Shown here: positions 8,801 through 16,333 of the stretch, one piece after another
How the letters are laid out: every line of letters starts with the position of its first letter
Position numbering within the stretch: the stretch's first letter is position 1
DNA from: a virus
Length of the DNA stretch: 34,730 nt
Direction: 5' to 3' (one strand)
IMG/VR virus record: IMGVR_UViG_3300046009_001305
Location: 1-34,730 of that record
The notes under the pieces: model-generated
Databases searched by the model: none
Seen by the model: the letters and a program-made list of their open reading frames with translations, nothing else
Told to the model about the DNA's origin: nothing
Made by a program: the position numbers and the translations under genes

Positions 8801-11323
8801 ATCTTGGACGAGGCAAACAAGTTCATCGTCCAGAACAAACTGAAGGACATCATCGTTGCCGAGGTGTCCAACGACGGCGCAGACCTGTATACCAAGAACA
8901 CACTGGCGTCTGGGTATGTCCCGCTGCTGCGCGAGGGCGAGTACCAAGTGCGTGTGTTGGCTACCAATAAATCCGGCAAGGTCGTGCGCCTCAACCAAGC
9001 GTACAAGGAGCAACTGGTTTTCTCCCAAGTGGAGACTAACAGCGATGCGCGTGGTCTTGCAGGCAAGATCAACGAGATGTTTGGTGACAAGACCTACAAG
9101 GTTGAAGCGTTCAACGAAGACACACGCCAGTACGAGTTGATGGATGTGCGATTGAGCGCGGTGCCCGAGGCGGCGATCACCGAAGTTGCCGCGCCACCGG
9201 AACTCAACCTCAACGAGTTCATCCGTGGTCTGCGCCAGTTCAGCATCGCGTTGAATCCGCAGAAGTTGAAGGAGATCGTGGTCGCGCTGACCCGCCAGAA
9301 CAACAGCGCACGGAATCGCTTGAAGCGGGCGTTTACTCCGGGTGCCAGCCCAGATGCACTCAAGGCCATGTCACAGCACATCGAGTCGCGTGCGTCCACG
9401 TCCGCCAAGATTCTGATGCGGCCCAAGATCAACGAGTTGATGAACCTGAACATGACTTCCACCCAGAAGCTGTGGAACGGGGACAAGGCCAAGCTGGATC
9501 AACTCAAGGCAAACTACGACCGGGCACTGGCTGACCCGCAAGCCACTGACAATGAGCGTCTGCAAGCTAAGATGGATTACCAGACGTACAACTTTCAGTA
9601 CCAGAAGACCAACCCCAAGGGGGAGTCGGCACGTGGCAACCAGTACTACAACGAGGCAGCGGGCACACTGTCCTTCCTCGACAACAACAAGAACGTGGAC
9701 GAGTCGGACTTCGGCTCTGGCAAAGTGGCGTCCAACATCCGGGCGTACACCAGCTTGTTGCAGCTTGGGGGTTCGATTGCCACAGGTGCCCTGAACTACA
9801 TCGGTGCCGTTACCAACGGCATCCCCTACCTCGCCACGTACAACGACAAGACTTCGTTCGGCGGCGGCTTTGGTTTGGGTCGGTCGCTTGCTGAGTTCCA
9901 GAAGGCGCTGAGTCAAGTCGGCCTGTTGCGTGCGCTGCCCGGTGTCGGTGAGACAGGGCTGAACACGGCTGAGTTCTACGACAAGATCGCCGCCAGCCCG
10001 GAACTCCAGAAGAAGTTTGGGCTGAACGCCCACGAAGCCCGCTTCATGGCAACGGAAACCCGCGAGGGTGAGATGATCCCTGCGCAGTCCAACGCGCTGG
10101 TCGGTTCTGCCCGTGGTCGCGCCACGACGGGGGCAGGTCAGAAAGTGATGGACGGCTGGATGTGGACGTTCAACGTGACCGAGCAGGGCGCACGTCGCGG
10201 TCTAGGTCTTGCCGCCTACCGAATGCAATACGAACGCAGTCGTGGTGCGGGAATGACCGAGGCTGACTCAGCGGCTGCGGCCCGCGACTTCGCGGTGAAC
10301 ACACTGCGCTTCACGGTGGGTGACTACTCGGTGATGAACCGTCCGCCTGCATGGCGCAGCGGCATCCAGTCGTTCCTGTACATGTACAAGGTGTTTGTCA
10401 CAACATCCATCCAGATGCTGTCACGTCTCCCACGGTCAGGGCAACTCTACATGCTGGGCGCGATGTGGTTGCTGGGCGGCTTGATGTCATTCCCGTTTGC
10501 CGAAAACATCGAAGACTTGATCGACACCATCGCGCAAGGATTGGGGTTGAAGATGGGCAGCGTGAGGGCCGAACTCGCCAAAGCCATTGACTCCGTTGCT
10601 CCGGGCATGTCGCCCTACGTGCTGCGCGGCTTTGCCAACGACTTCCTTGGCCTCAACCTCGCTGACCGGGTGAGTCTGAGCAACCCCATTCCGGGCACCG
10701 GAATGTTGCTGGCCGGTGCAGATGTGGGTCGGGCACTCACAGACATCGCTGGCCCTGCTGCGTCCATGCTCACGGGCGTGGCGTCGTCCATCCCACGGTT
10801 CATGCAAGCTGCGTTCACTGAGCGGGTCACGTTTGTTGACGCGCTGCGGGAGTCCCCGGTGACGATGGCCCGTGCGTTGGGTGACACGATTGCCTATGGG
10901 CAGGCCGGGGCTGTGATCGACAAGCGTGGATATGTTGTATCGCCTGATGCAAACGCGGCGGTGCTTGCCAGCCGGATGCTGGGGTTCTATCCGGCGTCTG
11001 CTGCGGAGCAGTACGGCATCATCCGAGTGTCCAAGCGGATCACGGACTACCAGAAGGAGACTGTCGCCGGGTTCCGCATCGCGTGGGTTAAGGCCAAGCT
11101 CAACAACGATCCCGAGCAAGTACGCGCCATCGAGGATGCGGTTGCGTCGTGGAACGAAGGCTCCAAGGGTACGGCGCTGGAGATCACAAAGTTTGTTCCC
11201 AATGCCCAACGGGCACTGCGTGAAGCCCAGCGCCCTGCCGGGGAGCGGATGCTACGTGCCGCCCCGGTGGCATCACGAGATGATCTGGAGCAGATCGCCA
11301 ACCTGCTCGGGTACAACGACTAG
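2852..11323 (+). CDS. Giant internal virion / polyvalent protein with zincin-like motif
   Basis: One uninterrupted 2823-residue frame, about a quarter of the window. The ATG has an SD (GAGG) and starts 2 bp after the transglycosylase gene. Visible layout: hydrophobic Gly/Ala-rich segments ~211-300 and a further one near 340-410; a Gln-rich probable coiled coil ~600-650; Pro/Lys/Ala linkers ~815-835 and ~930-990; a metallopeptidase-like site with H1509-E1510 and H1514 in LAHETVGHFGLR, plus a candidate third ligand E1560/E1561 in VEEYLSDFA; long helical stretches; a C-terminal hydrophobic cluster ~2503-2550. HExxGHxGL followed by EEYL resembles the zincin-like domains of phage polyvalent proteins. 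The C-terminal third resembles the tails of very large virion proteins often labelled PLxRFG. Likely role: ejected with the DNA, possibly membrane-spanning and proteolytic. No RNA polymerase motifs were recognised. The specific function is unknown. Confidence 0.8.
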   Translation: MATAGLSFANPLLSKVNVGEEPNPYAPFSPTSSIGSGGLGPSAADMAVMGETLTKQSQFTMPQMQKPAAIAFSRSRNELFVNGLTFAADDAATALQSESYLRGPGTGLPTGGDWVPLDEQSYGQYLQSIRQPGLGRLASKSFGRGVDQLQMLAGRGLQLAGAEQLGGRIVEQQEQDLARTAPYERQFTDIESGRGAVEWLVANFAQQGPNMIESIATAGAGFLAGTAATGNPLGGAAAALAATIGKNAWKEGVKAALKKKAAGETLDQAENKLLRNAAGVGMATAATFGQGLATGAADIYGELREQGADADDVSARLTALAGSVPYAVADLLPEYLLFSRLLGKGARPELASLATRRGRAGEILKRGAIGGGVGGAAGGFGEVSQEALLLGLSDQDFSNPENVNRLINSFAAGAAVGGPIGAGANILNPTNLLQKGSATQPLAGEQELKQTPKIALTPPATVPGQTPQQEGGLLPRQEGDTALDRRFRGQAAPGAFGPQGVLDLGVDATTRELRDRARQLGAEPAPIVMQWNPTTMREEPFRQVFNPDTNQMELQPVPPSELPTAPAAPADVAQGMLQFAPEAPTGIGFTEQQPVPNTVMAQQLQAALRQQQTQQAQQQRAQQEAAQREADLQRLAVQAQNQRQLDIAAQQAEPPAPFPSMPMRQAGPTQPQQLPLFGGGLPRPTRGERLRAAQPLPTTTALPEGTLLTQPTQQEVAGETRADLEQERDQLQRIVAAYQSKGTNRITAPIRDNAIKRLREIEKTLAAMPAEDRGLRQASTQLPMFTQAGEPTLPALRAAGARTKVAPTPPKPRATKTPGARGLKKGAKVAEVNVAGAISTPTEVITSYEIAVGGKPAQVTIVRPTDTSTGLERVSLRVVGSPLSETVLRGERLPPGMSKRDVKSDEQVLEYLRETGIIDAKGEPRAVPKPSPAKVSPRKQPEAGKGVGAEVPAKGKAAPKGEALKAKTEKPAAKKSLKKEAPQPPKAVAAPAAPVESDYAEQVLARYNALTDAQRDAVAEELGLTRAEVIETEAIFERTEEVDDAIAAVKRRPAKKIPAQPTTELSAEEQWNEERLPGDVAFADLPAAAKAAWENSDRSGAMQVVILDQLSDNIIPMTSTERLNFNIAYADEALKTGNLMNLADAMDVVVETAFFTDESKLNKPRIAEAQSYLNDNTFTDAQQGVINEAFLLVAEGQRLDAYYRGETKAGAMTPWFDYASRQEGLIQRLAKSGVVFSNMPQDKAAVLLDLGVITTENLSDSTVKALNKVKPKVEQAAGSNPKISPAVKLAEKIKELNTSSTERRVDARAKVISELAALWKKVRDAGLQTTEADALLGRPLSAYFDADGKPITNVVSGKLRVATTKMSAAEITALEQQTREEQRLAQAARDKQAKEDVRSFLDEWVDDADQGRFRTTEGKRITKALDIGRIRLAVNKFRAKLAVKPNIFVYANQADLKAKNPTLYKQAAASRPQGDFDTVAAAGFSVGKNVIIFSDRFATEDQLNFVLAHETVGHFGLRSLIPAKQFDALMESIYDQNPSVRDAADAAMATRDMPKAEAVEEYLSDFAAALDVSLINRIWNAIKGALNKLGVKFGDDAARYWVNQARRYVRNGEVSNAFLPADVFTRMNALEGGLDPDNTGRFALAGTLRADNMAADLMADTVGGMPTSMADAAKQFRDLVGDSFDSVDKFKSRFFSLLNFRARENPGLAELDRILRNGRGYAMSIKNAANEKMAVVLNRAVSIPGTSVEFAGITEEQTTQVNKMLYDAQRYSIAKLKPTDLGKTPLFSVASDGTVVPNRPELDRVYNLGKIEFEQAKNGYSYEISYEQDGATVTETVNVPGIADLDENGPVWQGYLRTRETLREVEMQLLRARYDAFTQDRNLAFREIGDATTAKKLTSEDQRFLEKMYRKYRDLWTADQVIDEDGNPAFNADSIERANDFLVAFNTALLGKQSDRNAAVAAFFEGTTADDVITSLNDFKTRLILDEANKFIVQNKLKDIIVAEVSNDGADLYTKNTLASGYVPLLREGEYQVRVLATNKSGKVVRLNQAYKEQLVFSQVETNSDARGLAGKINEMFGDKTYKVEAFNEDTRQYELMDVRLSAVPEAAITEVAAPPELNLNEFIRGLRQFSIALNPQKLKEIVVALTRQNNSARNRLKRAFTPGASPDALKAMSQHIESRASTSAKILMRPKINELMNLNMTSTQKLWNGDKAKLDQLKANYDRALADPQATDNERLQAKMDYQTYNFQYQKTNPKGESARGNQYYNEAAGTLSFLDNNKNVDESDFGSGKVASNIRAYTSLLQLGGSIATGALNYIGAVTNGIPYLATYNDKTSFGGGFGLGRSLAEFQKALSQVGLLRALPGVGETGLNTAEFYDKIAASPELQKKFGLNAHEARFMATETREGEMIPAQSNALVGSARGRATTGAGQKVMDGWMWTFNVTEQGARRGLGLAAYRMQYERSRGAGMTEADSAAAARDFAVNTLRFTVGDYSVMNRPPAWRSGIQSFLYMYKVFVTTSIQMLSRLPRSGQLYMLGAMWLLGGLMSFPFAENIEDLIDTIAQGLGLKMGSVRAELAKAIDSVAPGMSPYVLRGFANDFLGLNLADRVSLSNPIPGTGMLLAGADVGRALTDIAGPAASMLTGVASSIPRFMQAAFTERVTFVDALRESPVTMARALGDTIAYGQAGAVIDKRGYVVSPDANAAVLASRMLGFYPASAAEQYGIIRVSKRITDYQKETVAGFRIAWVKAKLNNDPEQVRAIEDAVASWNEGSKGTALEITKFVPNAQRALREAQRPAGERMLRAAPVASRDDLEQIANLLGYND

Positions 11324-14163
11324 ATCGCCTTGAGTTGACCGTAGGCCAAGTCTTCGATGGCTTGTTCTGCGTCACTCAAGATGCCCTGCAACCGTGGGTG
11401 CGTGAGGTTCACGCCGATCACATAGGACTGGCCCAGCTTGATCGGGGAGTCCTTGCCCAGATACGCCTTCTGCGACTTGGGTGTGGCGATCACGCTCTCG
11501 TCCTGCAACTCAGCCATGAACGTCTTGTAGTCCGCGCCCCGGTTTGCCAGCCAGCGGCGGAAGTGGGTGCGATCCAGCATCACGGTGCCATGTGAGAACA
11601 TGTCGCCGTTTGTCTTGCGGTGCATCTCGAAGCGCACCCGCAGTTCGCCACGTGGTATTCGGCTGAAGTCTGCTATCGGTTTGTTGGTTCCCGTCTGGGT
11701 AACTGTCAGCGTTGCGTCGGAGTTCTCGTTGAGGTACTCGGTCAGCAGGTCGAACGAATCCACTTTGAACTCGGACACAGCGCGGCGGATGGCACCCACC
11801 TGAGCCAGCACCCACTCGATCCCATCGGTCGGCTCGAACGCAATCAGACCCCAGTCCTTCGCCAACTGCGCGGACAGATCAGCGAGGATGATGGCCTGCT
11901 CCCAGTACCGCTCCTCGCCGGAGAACTGAGCGCCGTACTTGTGGTGGAAGTCGGCGGTGGCCTGCGCGATGGCGGCGCGGACACCTGTCTCGCCAAGCTC
12001 CAACAACTTGGTGATGAACGCACGGCCCACGTGGCCGTAGTTGGCGTTGATGAACTCGTAAATCTTGCGGCCAGCGGTGCTGTCCTTGGTGAACAACTTG
12101 CTGGGTGGTACGCTGACTTCGAGGATACGGGCCAACTGCGCATCGGTGTCCAGACCACTGGCAACAAGTTTGGAGTTCATGGACTTGTTGGTGGACACGA
12201 CCACTGGCATCGCCCACGTCTTGGCGTCGCGCTCCTCTGCGCTGCGGTTCATCCGCGCCTTGTCCCGGCCTTGGCTTACCCAGTAGGCGAAGTCGCCCAC
12301 CTCTCGGTTGTCCATCATGGTCACTTCGTCGATGGTCATCGGCATGTGTGAGTACATACCCATGCGACCGAACAGGGAGTTCTGCGTGAACTTGGCTGCG
12401 AAGTGCAGCTTGTCGGGGTTGCCATAGATCGACTGAATCCACATCTGGGCCAGCGACTTGCCGCCGCCTGTCGGGCCATAGAGCGAGACGGTCAAACCCT
12501 TGAGGCCAGTGAACGCATACAGCGGGCCAGACAATCCAACGGCCAGCGCAAACATGTGCGCCCGCAGGTCGGCCTTGGGCAGCAGCGAGGTGAAGTTCAC
12601 CCACGCATCCAGTGTGCCCGCCGTGCTCCAGAGTTCGTGGCCCATCCGGGAGGAACCTGAAGCAAGGGAGATTGCTTCCTCGCTGACGGAGCCGTCAGTG
12701 TTGCGCCGCAGAATCGTGTCACCGATGACAAACTGGGAGAAGTTCTCCTTCCATCCCATCGTGGAATACAGGTTGGTCATCGCACGTTTCTGCCGCAACT
12801 CGTCCATGTATGAGCGCAGCATGATTTGGAAGTATCCTGTTTGGTTGCGGTTGGTGAGCACGATGCCTTGGTCGGCCATCACGGTGGCGAAGTCGCGGTG
12901 TCCCTCGGTCAGCAGGGCTTGGCGCATCACCAGTTCTTGCCAGCCCACATGCGGGCGGTTCCAGTGGTAGCGCACTGTTTCATAGCCGAGCGACTCGTCC
13001 CGGCCATAGGACACGGGGTAGATGTCGAACTTGCACACGTCGATGTCTGTCTCGTCGATGGTCATCTTCATGCCATCGCTGGTGCGCTTGAACGGACGGG
13101 GTACTGGGATGTCGATGGCCGCAGAATCTGGGGCAGTGGTCGGCGGTGCGACCTCAAGGTACTGGATGCCGAGACGGGCCGGGGTGCCCACCTTGTCTTT
13201 GAACTTGCAACCCTTGCATCCAGAGGGGCGCAGTTCCTCAAACTTCTTGCAGGTTGATGGGCCTGTCGTTGCCGTTTTCCAATGTGATAGCTTGCGCAGT
13301 GTCTCGTTGGCGTTGTAGCCGGGGTGGTTCTCGCTCCATGCGATGGCCGTAGGCTCCGGGTCTTGGCAGTGTGCGGCCACGCCGATCATGGCGTACCAGA
13401 AGGGTTCCTCAACATCGCCTTGGTTCTTCACCGCCCAGTCAATCTGCTGGCACTTGGTGGCGATCACGGTGGCGTTGGCCGGAGGAAAGTCCTGCTGCAC
13501 CTGCAATGCTTGTGCCAACGGACTGCTGGATGTTGAACGTGGCAGGCTCACAGGATGAGCCACCATGTACGCCGACAGGCAAGCGGCCATCTGCTCGACT
13601 ATCACGGGTTGCGCGTCGATGAGCATCCGCACCTTGGTGCCGCTCTTGGGGTTGGTGGTGCCCACGGGGCGCAGTACTCGGGCACTGTCCGCTGGCACAG
13701 CCGGGTCGATCTCGAAGCCCTTGTCCTTGGCCGCTGCCTTCATGGCCTCAGCCAGTGGCTTCCACCGCACGGACTCAAGCTCCTCAGTCAGCACCCAGTA
13801 AACGTGCAGGCCGTTGCCGGAGTGAATGATCAGTGGCTTGGGCAGGCCCATCTGTTGGATGAACGTGCCAGTTGCGGCCAGTCCTTCCTTCCATGTGGGG
13901 TAGGGCTTGTTGTCACCGCAGTCCACATCCAGTGCGATCACCTTGGTCGCCCGGACGTTCTCTTGTTTTCTGTTCCCCTTCTCGACGAATGCCGAGATGG
14001 CGAAGTATGTGTTGTTGCCACGCTGGTCTAAACCGACCACCGCTTTTGCGAGTTCATCTACCGTGGAAAAGAATCCCTGCCGCCTGCCATCTGGGTTGAT
14101 GACTGTGGTGACATAGAAACCTGCTGACGGTAGAACCCGCTGAAGAAAATTCAACGTGTCCAT
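11320..14163 (-). CDS. AEP-type primase fused to AAA+ (D5/DUF927-like) helicase
   Basis: The 947-residue replication protein probably primes and unwinds the fork for the polymerase encoded upstream in the same operon. The N-terminal half looks like an archaeo-eukaryotic primase: D79 and D81 in ALDVDCG, SGNGLHVYW at 115-123 with H120, and a later ARVLRPVGTTN block. A Cys cluster (C305, C316, C319) may bind metal. The C-terminal half is an ATPase: Walker A GPTGGGKS at 563-570, Walker B TIDE at 610-613, and a sensor-like VVVSTNKS. I chose the ATG at 14163 because AGGGG lies 5 nt upstream. A longer GTG start at 14205 would put a perfect hairpin inside the coding region. The stop codon shares CTAG with the convergent giant virion gene. 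Confidence 0.88.
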   Translation of the reverse strand: MDTLNFLQRVLPSAGFYVTTVINPDGRRQGFFSTVDELAKAVVGLDQRGNNTYFAISAFVEKGNRKQENVRATKVIALDVDCGDNKPYPTWKEGLAATGTFIQQMGLPKPLIIHSGNGLHVYWVLTEELESVRWKPLAEAMKAAAKDKGFEIDPAVPADSARVLRPVGTTNPKSGTKVRMLIDAQPVIVEQMAACLSAYMVAHPVSLPRSTSSSPLAQALQVQQDFPPANATVIATKCQQIDWAVKNQGDVEEPFWYAMIGVAAHCQDPEPTAIAWSENHPGYNANETLRKLSHWKTATTGPSTCKKFEELRPSGCKGCKFKDKVGTPARLGIQYLEVAPPTTAPDSAAIDIPVPRPFKRTSDGMKMTIDETDIDVCKFDIYPVSYGRDESLGYETVRYHWNRPHVGWQELVMRQALLTEGHRDFATVMADQGIVLTNRNQTGYFQIMLRSYMDELRQKRAMTNLYSTMGWKENFSQFVIGDTILRRNTDGSVSEEAISLASGSSRMGHELWSTAGTLDAWVNFTSLLPKADLRAHMFALAVGLSGPLYAFTGLKGLTVSLYGPTGGGKSLAQMWIQSIYGNPDKLHFAAKFTQNSLFGRMGMYSHMPMTIDEVTMMDNREVGDFAYWVSQGRDKARMNRSAEERDAKTWAMPVVVSTNKSMNSKLVASGLDTDAQLARILEVSVPPSKLFTKDSTAGRKIYEFINANYGHVGRAFITKLLELGETGVRAAIAQATADFHHKYGAQFSGEERYWEQAIILADLSAQLAKDWGLIAFEPTDGIEWVLAQVGAIRRAVSEFKVDSFDLLTEYLNENSDATLTVTQTGTNKPIADFSRIPRGELRVRFEMHRKTNGDMFSHGTVMLDRTHFRRWLANRGADYKTFMAELQDESVIATPKSQKAYLGKDSPIKLGQSYVIGVNLTHPRLQGILSDAEQAIEDLAYGQLKAI

Positions 14164-14178
14164 ATTGCCCCTGCTGAA

Positions 14179-14202
14179 ACAGAGCGGGTGGCCCCGCTCT
14201 GT
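14179..14202 (-). promoter_or_regulatory. Intercistronic hairpin before the primase gene
   Basis: ACAGAGCGGG and CCCGCTCTGT form a perfect 10-bp stem around a 4-nt loop. It sits between the stop of the HTH gene (14207) and the primase start (14163), with the primase SD just below it. In the leftward transcript it is followed by UUUCAG, too short a U-run for a convincing terminator. An mRNA-stability, processing or translational-control hairpin is more likely; partial attenuation is possible. Confidence 0.7.
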
Positions 14203-14206
14203 CACC

Positions 14207-14494
14207 TTAGTTGTCCGAGTTCAGAATCGCGTCGAGGCGTTCCTTGCGCTGCTTCTGGTCTGACGCAATCACTTCAGGCATCGGCCATTTGTGTTCCGTC
14301 ATCACCGCCAGCAGCTTGCGAAGCATTGTCCTTACCGACTCATCATTTGTTTTGCGAAGGGGCTTACCCTTCACCCACCCATAATAAGTCATCCGGGACA
14401 CTCCCAGCAACTCGGACATATCCGTAGTTGTCAGGAGCATATGCTTGCGCAACGCCTCGACTCTTGAGAAGTCAAGAGGCGGCTTAGGCGTCAT
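14207..14494 (-). CDS. Small helix-turn-helix DNA-binding protein
   Basis: 95 residues. Residues ~21-45 (TTTDMSELLGVSRMTYYGWV) read as a classical Cro/XRE-type helix-turn-helix: a short helix, the L-G-V-S turn and a recognition helix with Tyr-Tyr-x-Trp. The rest is charged and helical, including a Lys/Arg-rich C-terminus. It overlaps the end of the upstream ssDNA-binding-like gene by 11 bp, so translation may be coupled. It is followed by the hairpin at 14179-14202. It may regulate phage transcription or assist replication, but no operator can be assigned from sequence alone. Confidence 0.7.
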   Translation of the reverse strand: MTPKPPLDFSRVEALRKHMLLTTTDMSELLGVSRMTYYGWVKGKPLRKTNDESVRTMLRKLLAVMTEHKWPMPEVIASDQKQRKERLDAILNSDN

Positions 14495-15488
14495 CTGCTT
14501 CTACCTCCCCGACGAGAGCGGCGATCTCGTCAGCCAAAGATGTTGCAGCTTGTGCGGCCACTGGGGCGGCAGCTTTTGCCGGGGCTGCTTTCGCTGCGGG
14601 AGCAGCGGCGGCGGGAGTCGCAGCCGGTTTGGATGCGCCGAAACCACGCTTTGGAGCAGCAGCCTGTGCGGGTGCAGGGGCAGGTGCAGGTTCCTCAACT
14701 GGTGCTGCTGCCTTGACAGCGGGCTTCGGCGCAACTTGTGCAGGGGCTTGTGCTCTGGCGATCTGCGGCACAGCCACTGGCGTCTTAGGGGTTTCCCCGG
14801 TGATCTCTTTGACCTGCTCGGAACCGAACAGACCATCCACAACTTCTTGTACGTCAGCGTCAAGGAACCCACCGAAGGTGAACTTCAGCTTAGGGAACGA
14901 CGCATCGGTGTCGAAGGATACACGAGTCTTGACGATCTCAGGAGGGATGCCACGCACGGACAGTTCCTTCTGGTACTGGTTCAAGCCCTTGAGTGCGGCG
15001 GGTGTGACCGACAGCAGGTAGACAGGGCCGCTTGCATCATCAGCAGCGACGACAGCCAGACGCTTGTTGTCCGAGCAGGCTTTGATCTGCTGGCCGCTGG
15101 GGGTCACTTTGGAACCCCATGCGTTTTGTGGGCAGCTTGCGCACAGATCATTCTGTGGAGCCTCAGACTCTGGGTCAGGGCCGATGCCGTCCAGCGAGAA
15201 GCAGTCAGGGCCAGTGGGTTCTGCGTCCTTGTCCCACTGCTTGGCGTACCAAGTCTTGGACAGGCGGGGGTTGGCACCGACAACTACCACGTCGAGGTTG
15301 GTGGACTCCAGCACAGTCTCGGTGTCACCCTCAACGATACGGAAGCGGGCACCCTTGATGGAGATGCGGGGGAACGACTGACCAGAGGACAGGCCACCAG
15401 TCATGGACTGGGCCAGAACAGAAGGGACACCCACACGACCAGCGAGGTGGGCGGGGACTTGGATATTCACGGGAACGATGTTGCTCAT
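14484..15488 (-). CDS. Candidate ssDNA-binding / replication accessory protein with zinc site
   Basis: 334 residues. The N-terminal ~230 residues look globular and beta-rich. They carry four cysteines (C96, C116, C119, C138) spaced like a zinc site (CASC plus two flanking Cys). Residues ~240-305 are an Ala/Pro linker, and the C-terminus ends in an acidic tail (EIAALVGEVEADDA). A globular core, disordered linker and acidic tip is the architecture of phage and bacterial ssDNA-binding proteins, where the tip recruits polymerase or helicase. Replication-gene neighbours support this, but the fold itself was not recognised. The ATG has a strong SD (AAGGAG, 7 nt). It is 15 bp from the upstream gene. 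Confidence 0.5.
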   Translation of the reverse strand: MSNIVPVNIQVPAHLAGRVGVPSVLAQSMTGGLSSGQSFPRISIKGARFRIVEGDTETVLESTNLDVVVVGANPRLSKTWYAKQWDKDAEPTGPDCFSLDGIGPDPESEAPQNDLCASCPQNAWGSKVTPSGQQIKACSDNKRLAVVAADDASGPVYLLSVTPAALKGLNQYQKELSVRGIPPEIVKTRVSFDTDASFPKLKFTFGGFLDADVQEVVDGLFGSEQVKEITGETPKTPVAVPQIARAQAPAQVAPKPAVKAAAPVEEPAPAPAPAQAAAPKRGFGASKPAATPAAAAPAAKAAPAKAAAPVAAQAATSLADEIAALVGEVEADDA

Positions 15489-15503
15489 TTGAGACTCCTT
15501 GGT

Positions 15504-15881
15504 TTAGTAAGAGGGGTTGGCTTGTTGGGTACCGACAAGACCGGCGGTTCGGGATGCTGAAGTAATTGAAACTTGTTTGTGTTTGGGGAACATCTCCTGC
15601 TGCACTCCGAGCTTCTCTCGCACGGCGGACGACACGATGTGATCGGCAATGGCTTGGTGGTCAGCGCAGTACACGAAGCCGGGGTAGCGGCCTCCGATGT
15701 TGTTTTCGTTGTGGCGCATGGTACGTACCAAGAATCCGTTCTCGATCTGAAACGCCACAACAGAGGCACCAGAGTCAGACAACATATCCTGCAACCTGTT
15801 GGTGGTGCGTATCGCTTCCATCGGTTGTGGGTACATGCTTTCAGCCGCCACTTTGGCGATCCATTTTTTGATGAAGTTCAT
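15504..15881 (-). CDS. Hypothetical 125-residue protein
   Basis: Function not recognised. The start MNFIKKWIAK is preferred because GAGGA precedes it and it begins 1 bp after the stop of the upstream gene. A longer frame to 15902 would overlap that gene by 20 bp. The protein has an amphipathic N-terminus, a mixed alpha/beta middle and a Ser/Thr/Gln-rich tail. It sits between the coiled-coil protein and the ssDNA-binding-like protein, so a replication or recombination accessory role is possible. Confidence 0.65.
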   Translation of the reverse strand: MNFIKKWIAKVAAESMYPQPMEAIRTTNRLQDMLSDSGASVVAFQIENGFLVRTMRHNENNIGGRYPGFVYCADHQAIADHIVSSAVREKLGVQQEMFPKHKQVSITSASRTAGLVGTQQANPSY

Positions 15882-15882
15882 A

Positions 15883-16329
15883 TCAGTCCTCTGCCTTGGC
15901 ACCGGGTTTGCGAATGTTCACCTCCAGCTTGGTGCCGTAGTTGATGCCGGGGGGAACAGCTTTTGTAGTCTCGATGTAACCACGCACAGCGATCTTGCTC
16001 ACACGCTTTTCCAGCATGTCGTAGGCATCGTTGTCGCGGATGAATGTCAGCGTCGCGTCCCAGTCGGCCACGTTCGCATAGTCCGTGGTGGTCAGGAACG
16101 CTGTGCCGTAGTCCGACTTGAAACTGGTCAAGCCCTGCGCATCCATCTGTGTCTTGAGGTACGCCTCCAGTTTCTCCAGCTTGGCCTTGAGTTCGGAGAC
16201 GCGCTCCTTGACCTCGCCCTCGATGGCGGCTTTCTGATCTCGCAGTTTCATGTAGGTGCGGATCACGTCACCTACATTGGGCACGTTTATACGGAGTCGT
16301 GCATCCGATGCTACTTCGTTGTCGCTCAT
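15883..16329 (-). CDS. Coiled-coil protein, Gp157/Gam-like architecture
   Basis: 148 residues. Residues ~20-65 form a strong Lys/Glu heptad helix, followed by a small domain starting LTSFKSDYGTAFLTT and a basic C-terminus (NIRKPGAKAED). A long coiled coil followed by a small beta-rich domain is typical of Gp157-like and Mu Gam-like phage proteins, which bind DNA ends or protect them from host nucleases. The similarity is architectural; I cannot show sequence homology. It lies 4 bp downstream of the SNF2 helicase gene and 1 bp before the next gene, consistent with a recombination or replication unit. Confidence 0.6.
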   Translation of the reverse strand: MSDNEVASDARLRINVPNVGDVIRTYMKLRDQKAAIEGEVKERVSELKAKLEKLEAYLKTQMDAQGLTSFKSDYGTAFLTTTDYANVADWDATLTFIRDNDAYDMLEKRVSKIAVRGYIETTKAVPPGINYGTKLEVNIRKPGAKAED

Positions 16330-16333
16330 GTCA

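Noticed and set aside
2852-11323. N4-type virion RNA polymerase
   Set aside because: Size and location suggested it, but no T/DxxGR, motif B or motif C-like segments of single-subunit RNA polymerases were found.
14164-14205. GTG-initiated N-terminal extension of the primase-helicase
   Set aside because: It would encode the perfect hairpin, has no SD, and the ATG at 14163 has AGGGG at good spacing.
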